Positions 24,251 to 37,338 of a stretch of DNA of 64,000 bases are shown here, piece after piece. Under the pieces are notes generated by a model, which ran no database searches, was not told the DNA's origin, and saw only the letters and a program-made list of their open reading frames with translations. The stretch comes from Azadirachta indica (Eukaryota; Streptophyta; Magnoliopsida; Sapindales; Meliaceae): positions 8,202,350 to 8,266,349 of the forward strand of contig CM040452.1 in NCBI GenBank assembly GCA_022749755.1, in the 5' to 3' direction. Every line of letters begins with the position of its first letter. The first letter of the stretch is position 1. Made by a program: the position numbers and the translations under genes.

Positions 24251-25780
24251 TGGATATCACCTTAATTTGTATGATTGATTACATCGATAGAACCCTAGTT
24301 TCTTAATCTTAGTTATGTTTAATATTTACACTAGTTATCTAATTGTATATTTTATACCTTCATATCAATCTTGTAAAGCTTATAAAGACTCACCATCGTA
24401 TTCACAAGTATTCAGAAATATAAAAAATATATTATTTCTTTAATAGTATGGATAATTGAAATGCGTAATAAATAATTTTGAAATAAATAAAAATTCCTCC
24501 TATTTGAAATAAATTGATGTCACCTTCAATTGTCACGATATTTGGATGCAATTCTTGGGAATTGTTTTGAAATATTTAATATTACTCATGAATTAGAGCC
24601 GCAATGTTACATTGATATGAAATTGAAGCCAAGTGGCAGAAATGTTCCATATATATTTAATACTTATTATGCACATAAAGTATGTATATAGACCTTTACA
24701 TTTTAATTATATATATATATATTATGTTTACAATTTCTTTTTACCATAAATTTATGTGATATTAAATGAAGGGTAAATGATATATATACATATAACCCCA
24801 AATTTTGTGAAAATAATATTTTTATGCTATTACTTTTAAAAACGAACATTTATATTGCATTTAGTCAATTTCTACTTTAAATTTTTATTTCGCGAGTTTT
24901 TATTATTTGTGAAATTAAAACTCAAAACCAAAATATTAAATATAAGTCACTTAGCTCTTCCCGGACAATTTTTTTTCTTGACATAATTTACTGAAATATA
25001 AAATTATTTTTATTATTTAAATAAATTAAAATTAAGAACTAAGGGTGCTTCATAAGTAACAATCAAATTATGTTACGGGAAACATTCGGCATTTTTTGAA
25101 ATTTTCTAAAAAAAAAGCTAGAAAAAGTAAATGCTAAAATATGCATACACTATGAAATATGAGTTTTTTTCTTGAATTTAATTTAACACTATTCTGTCAA
25201 TCAAGCTATATACACTATCAAATTCTTTATTTAAAAGTAAATTGTATAGTTATCGTTAATTATATTCAAATGCAACAAGAAGAAAAAAAATGTCTTAGTA
25301 TTGGCTATATATTAAAGAAAAATGTGACGATATATTTTTTTCTTTTTCTTTCAATTTTACTAAAATCATATATGAATTTAAATTTAACTTTTTGAAATGT
25401 TGACATTTGTTGAAAATGGTGTTCGGTGAATTTTGGCTTTGCATTAGTGATTTCATTAGTATTAATAACAATAACAAAAAAATTGATAAATATGAGTATG
25501 TGAAGTTATATTAAACGTGGCTCTTTAAATATATCAAATACTTTTTAATGAAAATTAATATTAAATAATTATATTTATTTTCTTCATATTATAAAATATA
25601 ACTTAAGCAATAATTTAAAGTACGCAAAAGTAAGTTTGAATATTTACAAAATATAGAATATATCAAAGAATGACCATTAGCATCTATAAAAAATTCTATC
25701 ATAGAATGACCCTTAACAATGTACATTATTGGAAATATCGGTGTGCAAATATCGGTTTTTAATTTTATATTTCTCGAGAA
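24251..25780. other. AT-rich intergenic stretch, nothing recognised
   Basis: The region has short (TA)n runs near 24,705 and many homopolymer tracts. I see no coding, RNA or element signature. Confidence 0.6.
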
Positions 25781-26106
25781 AAGCGGACGCGTGGTGCGAA
25801 CGACTAGCACTGCGTAGAAACCGCGTGAACGGGTAAACCGACCTTCACAAAACCGACTTTCGAGAGGAGTAAATCTAGACCGTTCAAATCTCCATAAACC
25901 GCTTTTTCTCAGCCGTCGATGTTGACCAACCTAGCTATAAATATAGCTTCTACGTTTATCACATCTAGGTTCTTCCGTAACGGGAAGTAGTCAACGAGGA
26001 GCATCGGTGCCCTTTGTGTAGTTAGGCTTATGGAGTCATATCAGGGTTCCGTCCTTTATTAGGTCATCGTGTTTTGCAAAATTCTGTCTTCTCCGGTTCG
26101 GTAAGA
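25780..26106 (+). promoter_or_regulatory. Promoter and first-exon-like segment upstream of the module array
   Basis: Base composition changes sharply to balanced, CpG-containing sequence (GGACGCGTGG, AACCGCGTGAACGGG). A TATA box TATAAATA lies at 25936-25943, a transcribed-looking stretch follows, and a near-consensus splice donor GGTTCG|GTAAGA sits at 26101. No long open frame starts here. Direction and spacing fit transcription into the array to the right. Transcription itself is inferred. Confidence 0.45.
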
Positions 26107-26744
26107 TCTTGCGACAGATTTCGTCTTTCCCTTGGAATAACCGGTGATGCTTAATTGATTTCTGCAAGATATTCTTTTGAAGTTGCATATTCAAGTTATT
26201 ATACTCCTGGATTTCCGTTTGTGTCGGCTATTGAATTGTTGTTCTCTTGCTCGATTATTGGCTTCAGAATTTTGTGTTGGCTATTAAATTGTTTTTCTCC
26301 GATAATTTGATACAGCATAATAAAATTATGCCGATGCCGAACTTTGCTGAGGAGATTTGAGATGTAGAATTGCCATGCGCTTTGTAGATGTTCCAGATTT
26401 ACCACTGCTGAGCGATAGCTGCTTGTCTATCAAGAAACATCGGGTCTAAGGATTACTGCTCTTGATATGATTTTAGATATCAGTAATAATAAGATAATAG
26501 TAGTTTGGGCGATATTATAATGATTTTTTGTCAATTTGTCATCGACCTAAACTTCGTTTCTGGAATCTTCTTCGAGGAGATGGAGCTTTGGTAGCGTGAA
26601 CATCTAGTGGTGCTGCATTGGGATATTTGGTGTTGATTCAGAGAAGTATAGCAGCCAAGCCTCCTCAGGAAGTGTCTAATCAAATATTTATCTCTTTGTT
26701 ATCTTGCTTTGGAGTTTAACTTGGTCCTGCGTTTTTGGGAAATC
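26107..26744 (+). other. Transition between promoter-like segment and module array
   Basis: This is T-rich sequence with G/A-rich islands that resemble decayed modules (GGTGCTGCATTGGGATATTT, then TTGGTGTTGATTCAGAG near 26,610-26,640). No protein-coding frame is recognisable. Confidence 0.35.
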
Positions 26745-29700
26745 CTTTGTTGCAGTCTGGCAGTAGAAAGTTGTCATCCCTGCATCTGTGAGATTGAGAA
26801 TTTGTCCGGGGTTCGGTTATTATTTTCAGATTTGTTTGCGTTTTTTGCTAAATCTTTTGTTGCAGTCTGGCAGTAGAGAGTTGTTGCACGGGCATCTGTG
26901 AGACTGAGAATTTCTCTTCAGTTATTATTTTTAGATTTGTTTGCCTGTTGATGAGTTTCCGTGCTTGAAGTTTGCTTAGCACTCTTGCCATTAGCTAATT
27001 GGGCTTGCTTTATTCATGATTTTGTTCGGTGCATTTTTTTGGGCTGAGGATGTTCAGTGGTATCTAAAATCGTTTTTTGTCGAACACTGGTTGGAGAGGC
27101 CGGTAATCCTATTAATCTAGTAGGAAGCAATCAACAAGTGCATTGTACGAATGAAATTGTAACATAAGTTGTGATTATTGTATCTTTTTATGTATTTATC
27201 TTTGTCAGAAGAGTTTGTAAATGTAAATGGAGTTTTGGCAATCTACTGACTTTTCACTATTTTCCCTCATCTTTCTGATTGTTGCTTGAGTGGGTACATT
27301 GCTCAATTATTCTATTTACTTGGTTGTTCTGTTCACATATTATTTTTGGATTTTTTTTTGCGCTCTTGTGTTCAGGTTTGAGATTAGGTGTATTCTTTGC
27401 ACAGAGATTCTTAGTGGAAGCAGACAGCATGATCATCAGAAATTTGATAATTTGGAACCATGGGCATAATTGATAAACAAGACATCTATGCTTCTGTGTT
27501 TCCTACTATGCACTACTCAGGGGGTGTACCTTGTGTCCTTCAGATTGTAGTTTGGTCTTTTATTTTGTAAATTTTTGTGGCAGCTCTGTGGAGATGGCAT
27601 GTTCTGTCTGTTTCGATTCATCACAACTAATGATGAGTAGCTAATGTCTAATAGTACTTAATAATCCTGATTTCACTTTCTTTGTGCTTTTAACTTCGTT
27701 CTATTATGAGCACAAATGTCCTAAGGTGCAGGATTTGGTGTATTTGGAGCACATAACTGTTTCTGTGCAAAAGACTAACAGAGTCCACAAATAATACGAT
27801 AATGGTGCATAATTCTAGTAACAATTTATTTCGGTAATTATTATTTGCTGTTATACTAACTATATTGGCAAAAAAAGATGGTATTAAGGCAGTGGCACTT
27901 TATATTGTGACTGTGATCAACTCAGATTTTCTGCTTCGTTTTTTATATTTGATCCCTCTTGCCTATCCGTGCATTTAAGTTCAAATTACTGTGCAGTCTA
28001 TGGTTTCTGCAGCTTTTGTTATGGGGAAATGTGTTATGTTTTATACTGGGACTATGCTCTACCAAGGAGTCTGTTGAGTACTTTAGTCTATTTCCTAGTT
28101 TTTCACACTGCTATCCATGCCTATCTAAATTAGATTATCACGTCTTAAGTTTTGGCAGTTTTCATTGAGATAAGTACTGGGAAATTTCAGAAGTATGCAG
28201 TAGCTGGGGTGTCTGATGAGTGTCTGTTTCCTAGTTTCTCACTTTTATGAATGCTTATTTGAAGCAGATTAAGTTGTCTTAAAATTTGTCAAATTTTGAA
28301 GTATTTGGACTATGCAGTGCCTGGGTGTCTGATGAAGTATTTGTGTTTCTTTAGAGTTAGATTAGAGAATCATCTTTGCATATTCTTTTTTGTAGTGGAG
28401 ACATTTTTATTAGTTTTCAAAGAATATTTGGACTAGGTAGCACTCAGGGGCTTCTGAAGAGTTTTTTAGTCTTCTACTTGTTTTCTTGCTTATATTTATG
28501 CATATCAGAGTAGAGTCTGAATTTATGCAAATTTTCCTTTGCAGTGATGGAGGAAGTTGAGAATATGTGGACTAAGGTAAATTTGGAGTAAGCACTGCTG
28601 GGAGGTGTAGAATGAGTTTTTAGTTTTTTCCTAATTTTCGCTTCTGTCTATTCTGTCTATTCATATATGAATCAGATTGTAGTTTGGTCTTTCATTTTTG
28701 CAATTTTTTGTTGCAATGATAGAAAAATGTAACTAGTTGTTTTAGGACTTTAATGCACTAGTCGGGATGTAGAATGAGTTTTGAGCCTTTTTTCTAGTTC
28801 TCCCTTCAATTTATTGATATTTGAATCCATATTCTTCTATTTTTGCAGTGATAGACACGTTCTTCCAGTTTTCAAAGAATAAGATCATAGTTGCCTTTGA
28901 CTATGTCAAATTTTGTTTCAGTGATGATTTGTACCAAGAAAAATTGATGAAAATGTTGGGATGATCAGGGGTTTTCTGATAATATGTTTCTTTGATGTCC
29001 TTCTAATTTTTCTCTTCTATCTACACATAAATTTTAGTTTTTGGTTTTGCCATTTTTTGTTGCAGTGGTAGAGTTGTGTTCCAAGGTTTTGAAGAATGTG
29101 GATAATTTATGGTTTTTTTAATGATTTTTTCAATATTATACAGTTAGCTTTTGGTTTCGCCAAATTTTATTGCAGTGATGGGGAAGTTTTGCAAGATTTT
29201 GAAGAAGGTTTTTTCTATTGATTTCCTTTGTAGGCTCATTTTTCTAGTTTCTCTCTTTCATACTTAGCTGTTTGATTTAGATAATATAGTATATTTTTCA
29301 TTTTGCAGTGGTAGGGAATTATTTTAAGGTTTGAAGATGGGGCAATGGACCAGTTTAGGGGCTTTGATTGATTTTTATTTTTGGTCTTATTCTTTGTTTC
29401 AGTTTCTGTCATTTGCTATTTGGATTAGATTTGGTCTTATTCTTTGTTTCACGCTTCTCTCTTTGCCTACTTGGATCAGACCACAGTTTAGTCATCCATT
29501 ATTCCAAATTTGTTGCAGTATAAAGAAGTGTTTAAATGTTTTGAAGTATATTTGATAACTACTCATCCTTTTTTTATTGTCTGTCTTTTTCCCAGGCTTT
29601 CATTTCTATCTTTGGCTATTTTAGAAATGTAATAGGTTAAGTCTTATGTTTGCTAAATTTTGTTACAGGGAAAAGGAAGTGCTTTTAAGATTATGAAGAA

Positions 29701-31989
29701 TATTGCACTGCTCAGGGTTTTCTGTTGGTTTTTCGTTTTAGTTTTCTTTTATTTTCTCGCATTTATGTTCCACTATGTCAATTAGTCTTATGCTATTTAC
29801 TTTCCAATAATAAAAGTGTTCCAAGGTCTTTGAAAAGGGAGGGACACAGTGCACAAAAGTTCTTTTGATGACTTCTATTTATTTATTTTTCTTGGTTTTG
29901 TTTCTTGATACTTACTTCTATCTTCGCTTATGTGATTCGGATTTGTTTTGATTTGCCAAAATTTGTTGTAGTGATGTAGAGGCTTACCAAAGTGTTGAAG
30001 AAAATATTGGGGTGATGTACTGCTGAGGGGTCTTCTGATTCTCTTCAATCTTTGTGTATATTTGTTTTTCCTTTGGCCAATTTTTCTTGCGGTGGTAGAG
30101 GTGTGCTTCAAGGTTTTGAACAATATGTGGATGATTTACTGCTTTGAGGGTTTTTGACGAATTTTCTATTCAATGTCTTTTCTGAATTTTTCTCTCTTCT
30201 ATCTTTGGCAAGCTGATTCGTACTCTATAGTTAGTTTTTCGTTTATTGCAAGATTTGGAAGAATATGGGTATGATGCACTGTTCAGGGGTTTTCTGTTGA
30301 ATTTTCTTTCTAGGCTCTTTTTTCTAGTTACTGTCTCTTTTATCCTTAGCTGTTTGATTCATAGTACATAGTTGGTTTTTAATTATGGCAAATTTTATTG
30401 CAGTTGTGGGAAGTGTTGCAAGATTTTGAAGATTATAGACATGATGCCCTGCTCAGGGGATTTTCTGTTGGATTTTTTCATTTTAGGCTCTTTTTTCTAT
30501 TTTCTCTCACCTTTGTCCTTAGCTGTTTGATTCAGATTATATAGTTAGTTTTTCATTTTGCGAAATTTTATTGTAGTGATAGAGAAGTTTTGCAAGATTT
30601 TGAAGAATATGGGCGCGATGCACCGTTTAGGGGTTTTCCATTGGTTTTTCTTTCTAAGGCTCTTTTTTCTATTTTCTATCTTTTATCCTTTGCCATCTGA
30701 TTCACATAATATGGTTTAAATTATCATCTTGCAGTTATAGGGAGTTGTACTGAGGTTCTGAAGCTGGGGCAATGAACTGGTTTGGGGTTTTTGTTGATGC
30801 CCTTTTTTTGGTCTTCTTGTTTGTTTCTCGCTTCTATCATTGGCCTTTTGAATGAGATCATAGTTTAGTCATTCTTTTTGCTAAATTTGTTGCAGTTATA
30901 GAGAAGCTTTCGAATGTTTTGAAGCGTATTTGGCAATGAACTGCCCAGGGGGTTTGTAATTATCTCGTGTTCAGTCATTTTCACAGTTTTTCATATTCAT
31001 CTTTGGCTATTTTAGAAAGATGATTGTTTAGTGTTATGTTTGCCCAAACTTTGTTACAGGGATATGAAGTTATTTTAAGGCTATGAAGAATGTTGCAGTG
31101 ATGGGAGTTTTCTATTGATATATATATATATATATTTTTTTTTCCTTCTAGTCTCGATCTGAGCCATGTTTGGCTATGTCAATCAATGTCATGTCAAAAT
31201 CAATGCATAAGTGTTCCAAGGTCTTTGAAAATGGGAGGAATGCGGCGCACAGGAGTTCTCTGATTACTTCTATTTTTTATTTGTTTTGTAGCCTTGTCTC
31301 TTGATTCTCACTTTTTGTTTTGGGTATTTGAGTCTGATCTTTTTCTATTTTGTCAAATTTTGTTTCAGTGATTTACAGGTTTAATTTAGAGGTGTATCGT
31401 CGTGTTGAAGACATCAGAGCAATGTACTGCAAATGGTTTTTTGATTATGTTTCTTTGTAGTCCTTTTCCTACTTTTACGCTGCTATGTTTGTGTGCTTTA
31501 GTTTTTCATTTTGCCAATTTCTGTTGCAGTGGCGGAGTTGTGTTCCGAGCTTTTGAACAAATAAGTGGACGATTTGTTTTTCAGGCTTTTTTTTTTAATT
31601 TCTGGTTTTTCTCTTATCTATAGTGGGGTATCCGATTCCGATTATGTAGTTATTTTTTTATGCTGTCAAATTATGTTGAAGTGATGGGGAAGGTTGCAAG
31701 ATTGTAACGGATATGGGCACAATACACCATTCGGGGGGTTTTCCTTTTAGGCTCTATTTTCTAGTTTCTGTAACTTCTGTCGTTGGATGTTTGATTCAGA
31801 TTATATATCTGGTTTTTCACTTAACCGAATTTTATTGCTATGATGGGGAAGTGTTGCAAGATTTTGAAGAATATAGGCACTATCCACTGTTCAGGCTTGT
31901 TCTGTTGGTTTTTCCCTTTTAGGCACTTTTTTCTAGTTTTTCTATTCTATTCTTTGCTGTCTGATTCCGATAATATATTTTAGATTTTC

Positions 31990-34735
31990 ATTTTGCAGTG
32001 ATGGGAAATTGTTGCAAGGTTTGCTCAAAGCATTCTTGGCAATGAATTGTCTAGGGGGTTTCCAACTGTCTTCTTTGAAGTCTCTTTCCCAGTTTTTCAT
32101 TTCCATCTTAGGCTATTTGAGAAAGATAAATGTTTGGACTTATGTTTGCCAAATTTTGCTGCAGGGGTATGGAAGTGTTTATAAGGCTATGAAGAGTAGG
32201 GCACTGCTATAGGTTTCTGTTGATATATATTTTTTTCTTCTAGTCTCTATCAGATCCATGGCTGGCCGTCACAATCAGTCTTATATACAGAAGTGTTCTA
32301 AGGTCTTTGAAATGGGAGTTAGTAGTTTTCTTATGACTTTTTATCTCTCTTATTTTTCTTAGTCTTGTCTCTTGATTATCCCTTCTCTTTTAGGCTATCT
32401 GAGTTGGATCTTTTTTGATTTTTCCAAATTTGTTGCCATGATATAGGGGTGTGTCGTGGTGTTGAAGAAAATGTCGGGGCACTGCATTGCCAGGGGGTAT
32501 TTTTTATTATGTTTCTTTTTAGTCCTTTGCCTGGTTTTTTGCTGTTATATATATATATATATATATATATATAGGTATGTATGTATATATATATATGTAT
32601 GTGTGTATGTGTGTATGTATTTTCATTTCGCTGATTTTTGTTGCAGCGGCAGAGGTGTGTTCGAAGTTTTTGAGCAAATTCGTGGACGATTTATTGCTTA
32701 GGGTTTTTGATGATTTATTGCTGTGAAGGTTTTTGATGATTTTGCTTTTCAGGCTCCTTTTTTTTTTACAGTATCTTTTTTCTCATGGATATTTGGTTCA
32801 GATTATATGGTCTTTATTTCGTTTTTCCAAATTATGTTGCAGTGATGATGAAGTGTTGCAAGATTTTTAAGCATATGGGCATATGATGCACCATTCAGTG
32901 GTTTTTCATTTTAGGCTCTTTTTCCATGCTCTCTCTTCTGTTCTTTGATGTTTGATTCAGATTGTACAGTTAATTATTTTCCCAAATTTTATTGCAATGA
33001 TAGGGATGCGTTGCAAGATTTTGAAGAATATTTGTACAAAGCTGTTCTGGGGTTTTCTGTTGATTTTTTTTAGGCTTTTTTTATTTCTATTTGCTCTTTC
33101 TTTTGCCTTTAGCTGTTTGATTTAGATTATATAGTTTTTAATTTCGCCAAATTTTATTGCAGTGATAGGGAAGTGTTGCTGGATTTTGAGAAATGTACAA
33201 AGCTGTCCTGGGGTTTTCTGTTTTTCTTTTCAGGCTTTTTTTTTTTCTGTTTTCGCTCTCTTGTCTTTGGCTGTTTGATTTAGATTATATAGTTAGTTTT
33301 TAATTTTGCCAAATTTTATTGCAGTGGTAGGGAAGTATCGCTGGATTTTGAAAAATTTGGGCGTGATGAACTGTTCAGGGTTTTTGCTGTTGGTTTTCCT
33401 TTGTTAGGCTCTCTTTTCTAGTTTCTCTCTTCTATGCTTTGCTGTCTGATATAGATAATATAGCTTAGATTTTTATTTTGCAGTGATCGGTACTTTTTTC
33501 GAGGTCTGAAGATGGGCAGTGAACGTATCTTTGGTTTTTGTTGATTCTTTTTTTGGTCTTATTTTTGTTTCTTGCTTCTATCTTTGGCTTTTACACCCTT
33601 TTCTCCAAATTTGTTGCAGTTATGGAGAAGCTTTCGAATGTTTTGAAGCATATTTGGCAATGAACTGCCCAGGGTTTTCTAATTATCTCGTGTTTGTCTT
33701 TTTCTCAGTTTTTCATATCCGTTTTTGGCTATTTTAGAACGATGATTGTTTTGTCTTATGTTTGGCCAAATTTTGTTACAGGGATATGGAAGTTTTTTTA
33801 AGGCTATGAAGAATATTGCTGTGATGGCGGTTTTCTGCTGACATATTTGTTTTTGTGGTCTCAGATTAAGCCATGTTTGGCTATTTCAATTAGTCTTATG
33901 CCAAAACCCATGCTTAGGTGTTCCAAGGTGCTTAAAATGGGAGGGATGCAGTCCACAGGAGTGCTCTAATGACTTCTATTTTTGTGTTATTTTTTAGCCT
34001 TCTTTCTTGATTCTCGCTTTTCTCTTTGGGTATTTGAGTCGGATCTTTTTCTATTTTGCCAAATTTTGTTTCAGTGATTTGCAGGTGTAATTTAGAGGTG
34101 TATCGTGGTGTTGAAGAAGATATCAGAGCATTGTACTGCAAAGGGGTTTTTTGATTCTGTTTCTTTGAAGTCCTTTCCCTACTTTTATGCTGCTATGTTT
34201 GTGTGCTTTAGTTTTTCATTTTGCCTATTTTTGTTGCAGTGGCAGAGGTGTGTTCTGAGGTTTTGAACAAATAAGTGGACGATTTACTGCCTTGGAGGGA
34301 TTTTGTTGAATTTGTTTTTCAGGCTTTTTTTTTTTTTTTTTTGAAAATTTCTGGCTTTTATGTTATCTATAGTGGGGTATGCTATTCAGATTATGTAGTG
34401 ATTTTTTCGTGTTGTCAAATTATGTTGCAGTGATGGGGAAGGTTGCAAGATTTTAGCGGATATGGGCACAATCCACCATTCGGGGGGTTTTCCTTTTAGT
34501 CTCTATTTTCTAGTTTCTCTAACTTCTGCCCTTAGTTGTTTGATTCAGATTATATATCTGGTTTTTCTCTTTGCCGAATTTTACTGCTATGATAGGGAAG
34601 TGTTGCACGATTTTGAAGAATAAATGCCCTATCCACTGTTCAGGCTTGTTCTGTTGGTTTTTCTTTTTAAGGCACCTTTTTCTAGTTTTTCTATTCTATT
34701 CTTTGCTGTCTGATTCCAATAATATAGTTTAGATT
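31990..34735 (+). repeat. Higher-order repeat block 1 of the module array
   Basis: This multi-monomer block starts at the core TTTTGCAGTGATGGGAAATTG. It repeats near-identically at about 34,736 and 37,339, with the monomer types in the same order. Compared with blocks 2 and 3 it lacks part of one monomer pair near 32,015, where a core fuses directly to GCTCAAAGCATTC. It contains a (TA)n/(TATG)n tract at 32,545-32,620 inside one spacer. Confidence 0.85.
32545..32573. repeat. (TA)n microsatellite inside an array spacer
   Basis: About fourteen TA units are followed by GTATG-type repeats to about 32,620. The equivalent tracts in the other blocks (near 35,395 and 38,008) are shorter, so this is the fastest-changing part of the higher-order repeat. 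Confidence 0.95.
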
Positions 34736-37338
34736 TTTATTTTGCAGTGATGGGAAATTGCTGCGAGGTTTGAAGATGGGGCAATGAACCGGTTTGGGGC
34801 ATTTGAATAAAATTATAATTTAGTCATCTCTGTTGCAAAATTTGTTGCAGTTGTGGAGAAGTGTTGAAATGCTCAAAGCATTCTTGGCAATGAATTGTCT
34901 AGGGGGTTTCCAACTGTCTTCTTTGAAGTCTCTTTCCCAGTTTTTCATTTCCATCTTAGGCTATTTGAGAAAGATAAATGTTTGGACTTATGTTTGCCAA
35001 ATTTTGCTGCAGGGGTATGGAAGTGTTTATAAGGCTATGAAGAGTAGGGCACTGCTATAGGTTTCTGTTGATATATATTTTTTTCTTCTAGTCTCTATCA
35101 GATCCATGGCTGGCCGTCACAATCAGTCTTATATACAGAAGTGTTCTAAGGTCTTTGAAATGGGAGTTAGTAGTTTTCTTATGACTTTTTATCTCTTATT
35201 TTTCTTAGTCTTGTCTCTTGATTCTCCCTTCTCTTTAAGGCTATCTGAGTTGGATCTTTTCTGATTTTTCCAAATTTGTTGCCATGATATAGAGGTGTGT
35301 CATGATGTTGAAGAAAATGACGGGGCAATGCATTGCCAGGGGGTATTTTTGATTATGTTTCTTTGTAGTCCTTTTCGTAGTTTTTTGCTGCTATTATATA
35401 TATATGTATTTTATATTTTGCTGATTTTTGTTGCAGTGGCAGAGGTGTGTTCGAATTTTTTGAGCAAATTCGTGGACGATTTATTGCTTAGGGTTTTTGA
35501 TGATTGATTGCTTTGAAGAATTTTTTATGATTATGCTTTTCAGGCGCCTTTTTTCTAGTTTCTTTTTTGCCTTGGATATCTGGCTCAGATTATATATTCT
35601 GTATTTCGTTTTTCCAAATTATGTTGCAGTGATGGTGAAGTGTTGCAAGATTTTCAAGCATATAGGCATGATGCACCGTTCAGTGGTTTTTCTGTTTAGG
35701 CTCTTTTTCAATGCTCTCTCTTCTGTTCTTTGGTGTTTGATTTAGATTGTGCAGTTAATTATTTTCCCAAATTTTATTGCAATGATAGGGATGTGTTGCA
35801 AGATTTTGAAGGATATTTGTACAAAGCTGTTCTGGGGTATTTTTAGGCTTTTTTTTTCATTTTTTCTATGTTCTCTCTCTTTTGTCTTTAGCTGTTTTAG
35901 ATTATATAGTTAGTTTTTAATTTTGCCAAATTTTATTGCAGTGGTAGGGAATTATTGCTGGATTTTGAAAAATACAGGCGCAATGAACTATTCAGGGTTT
36001 TTTCTGTTGGTTTTCCTTTGTTAGGCTCTCTTTTCTAGTTTCTCTGTTCTATGCTTCGCTGTCTGATATAGATAATATAGCTTAGATTTTTGTTTTGCAT
36101 TGATGTGGATTTTTTTCGAGGCCTGAAGATGGGCAGTGAACGTATCTTTGGTTTTTGTTGATTCTTTTTTTGGTCTTATTTTTGTTCCTTGCTTCTATCT
36201 TTGGCTTTCCCACCCATTTTCCCAAATTTGTTGCAGTTATGGAGAAGCTTTCAAATGTTTTGAAGCATATTTGGCAATGAACTGCCCAGGGTTTTCTAAT
36301 TATCTCGTGTTTGTCTTTTTCTCAGTTTTTCATATCCGTTTTTGGCTGTTTTAGAACGAGGATTGTTTTGTCTTATGTTTGGCCAAATTTTGTTACAGGG
36401 ATATGGAAGTTTTTTGAAGGCTATGAAGAATATTGCAGTGATGGCGGTTTTCTGCTGACATATTTTTCTGGTCTCCATGTAAGCCATGTTTGGCTATTTC
36501 AATTAGTCTTATGCCAAAACCCATGCTTAGGTGTTCCAAGGTGTTTAAAATGGGAGGGATGCAATCCACAGGAGTTCTCTGATGACTTATATTTTTGTGT
36601 TATTTTTAAGCCTTCTCTCTTGATTCTCACTCTTCTCTTTGGGTATTTGAGTCAGATCTTTTTCTGTTTTGCCAAATTTTGTTTCAGTGATTTACAGGTG
36701 TAATTTAGAGGTGGATTGTGTTGTTGAAAAAGATATCGGAGCATTGTACTGCAAAGGTGTTTTTTGATTCTGTTTATTTGAAGTCCTTTTCCTACTTTTA
36801 CGCTGCCATGTTTGTGTGCTTTAGTTTTTCATTTCGCCAATTTCTGTTGCAGTGACAGACGTGTGTTCCGAGGTATTGAACAAATAAGTGGATGATTTAC
36901 TGCCTTAGAGGGATTTTGATGAATTTGTTTTTCAGGCCCTTTCTTTTTTGTTTCTGGCTTTTCTCTTATCTATAGAGGGGTATCCGATTCAGATTATGTA
37001 GTGATTTTTTCGTGTTGTTAAATTATGTTGAGTGATGGGGAAGGTTGCAAGATTTTAACGGATATGGGCACAATACACCATTTGGGGGGCTTTCTCCTTT
37101 TAGGCTCTATTTTCTAGTTTCTCTAACTTCTGTCCTTAGTTGTTTGATTCAGATTATATATCTGGTTTTTCACTTCGCTGAATTGTACTGCTATGATAGG
37201 GAAGTCTTGCAGGATTTTGAAGAGTATAGGCAGTATCCACTGTTCAGGCTTGTTCTGTTGGTTTTTCTTTTTAAGGCACCTTTTTCTAGTTTTTCTATTC
37301 TATTCTTTGCTGTCTGATTCCAATAATATAGTTTAGAT
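34736..37338 (+). repeat. Higher-order repeat block 2 of the module array
   Basis: This 2.6 kb block is almost the same as block 3, including long spacers. Shared landmarks are GCTCAAAGCATTCTTGGC (34,870 and 37,474) and the GATGGGCAGTGAACGTATC core (36,128 and 38,929; also 33,511 in block 1). Confidence 0.85.

Noticed and set aside
34983..35060. YGSVYKA string in array frames as a protein-kinase glycine loop
   Set aside because: It is a short chance resemblance in a core that elsewhere reads out of frame. No other kinase motif follows.
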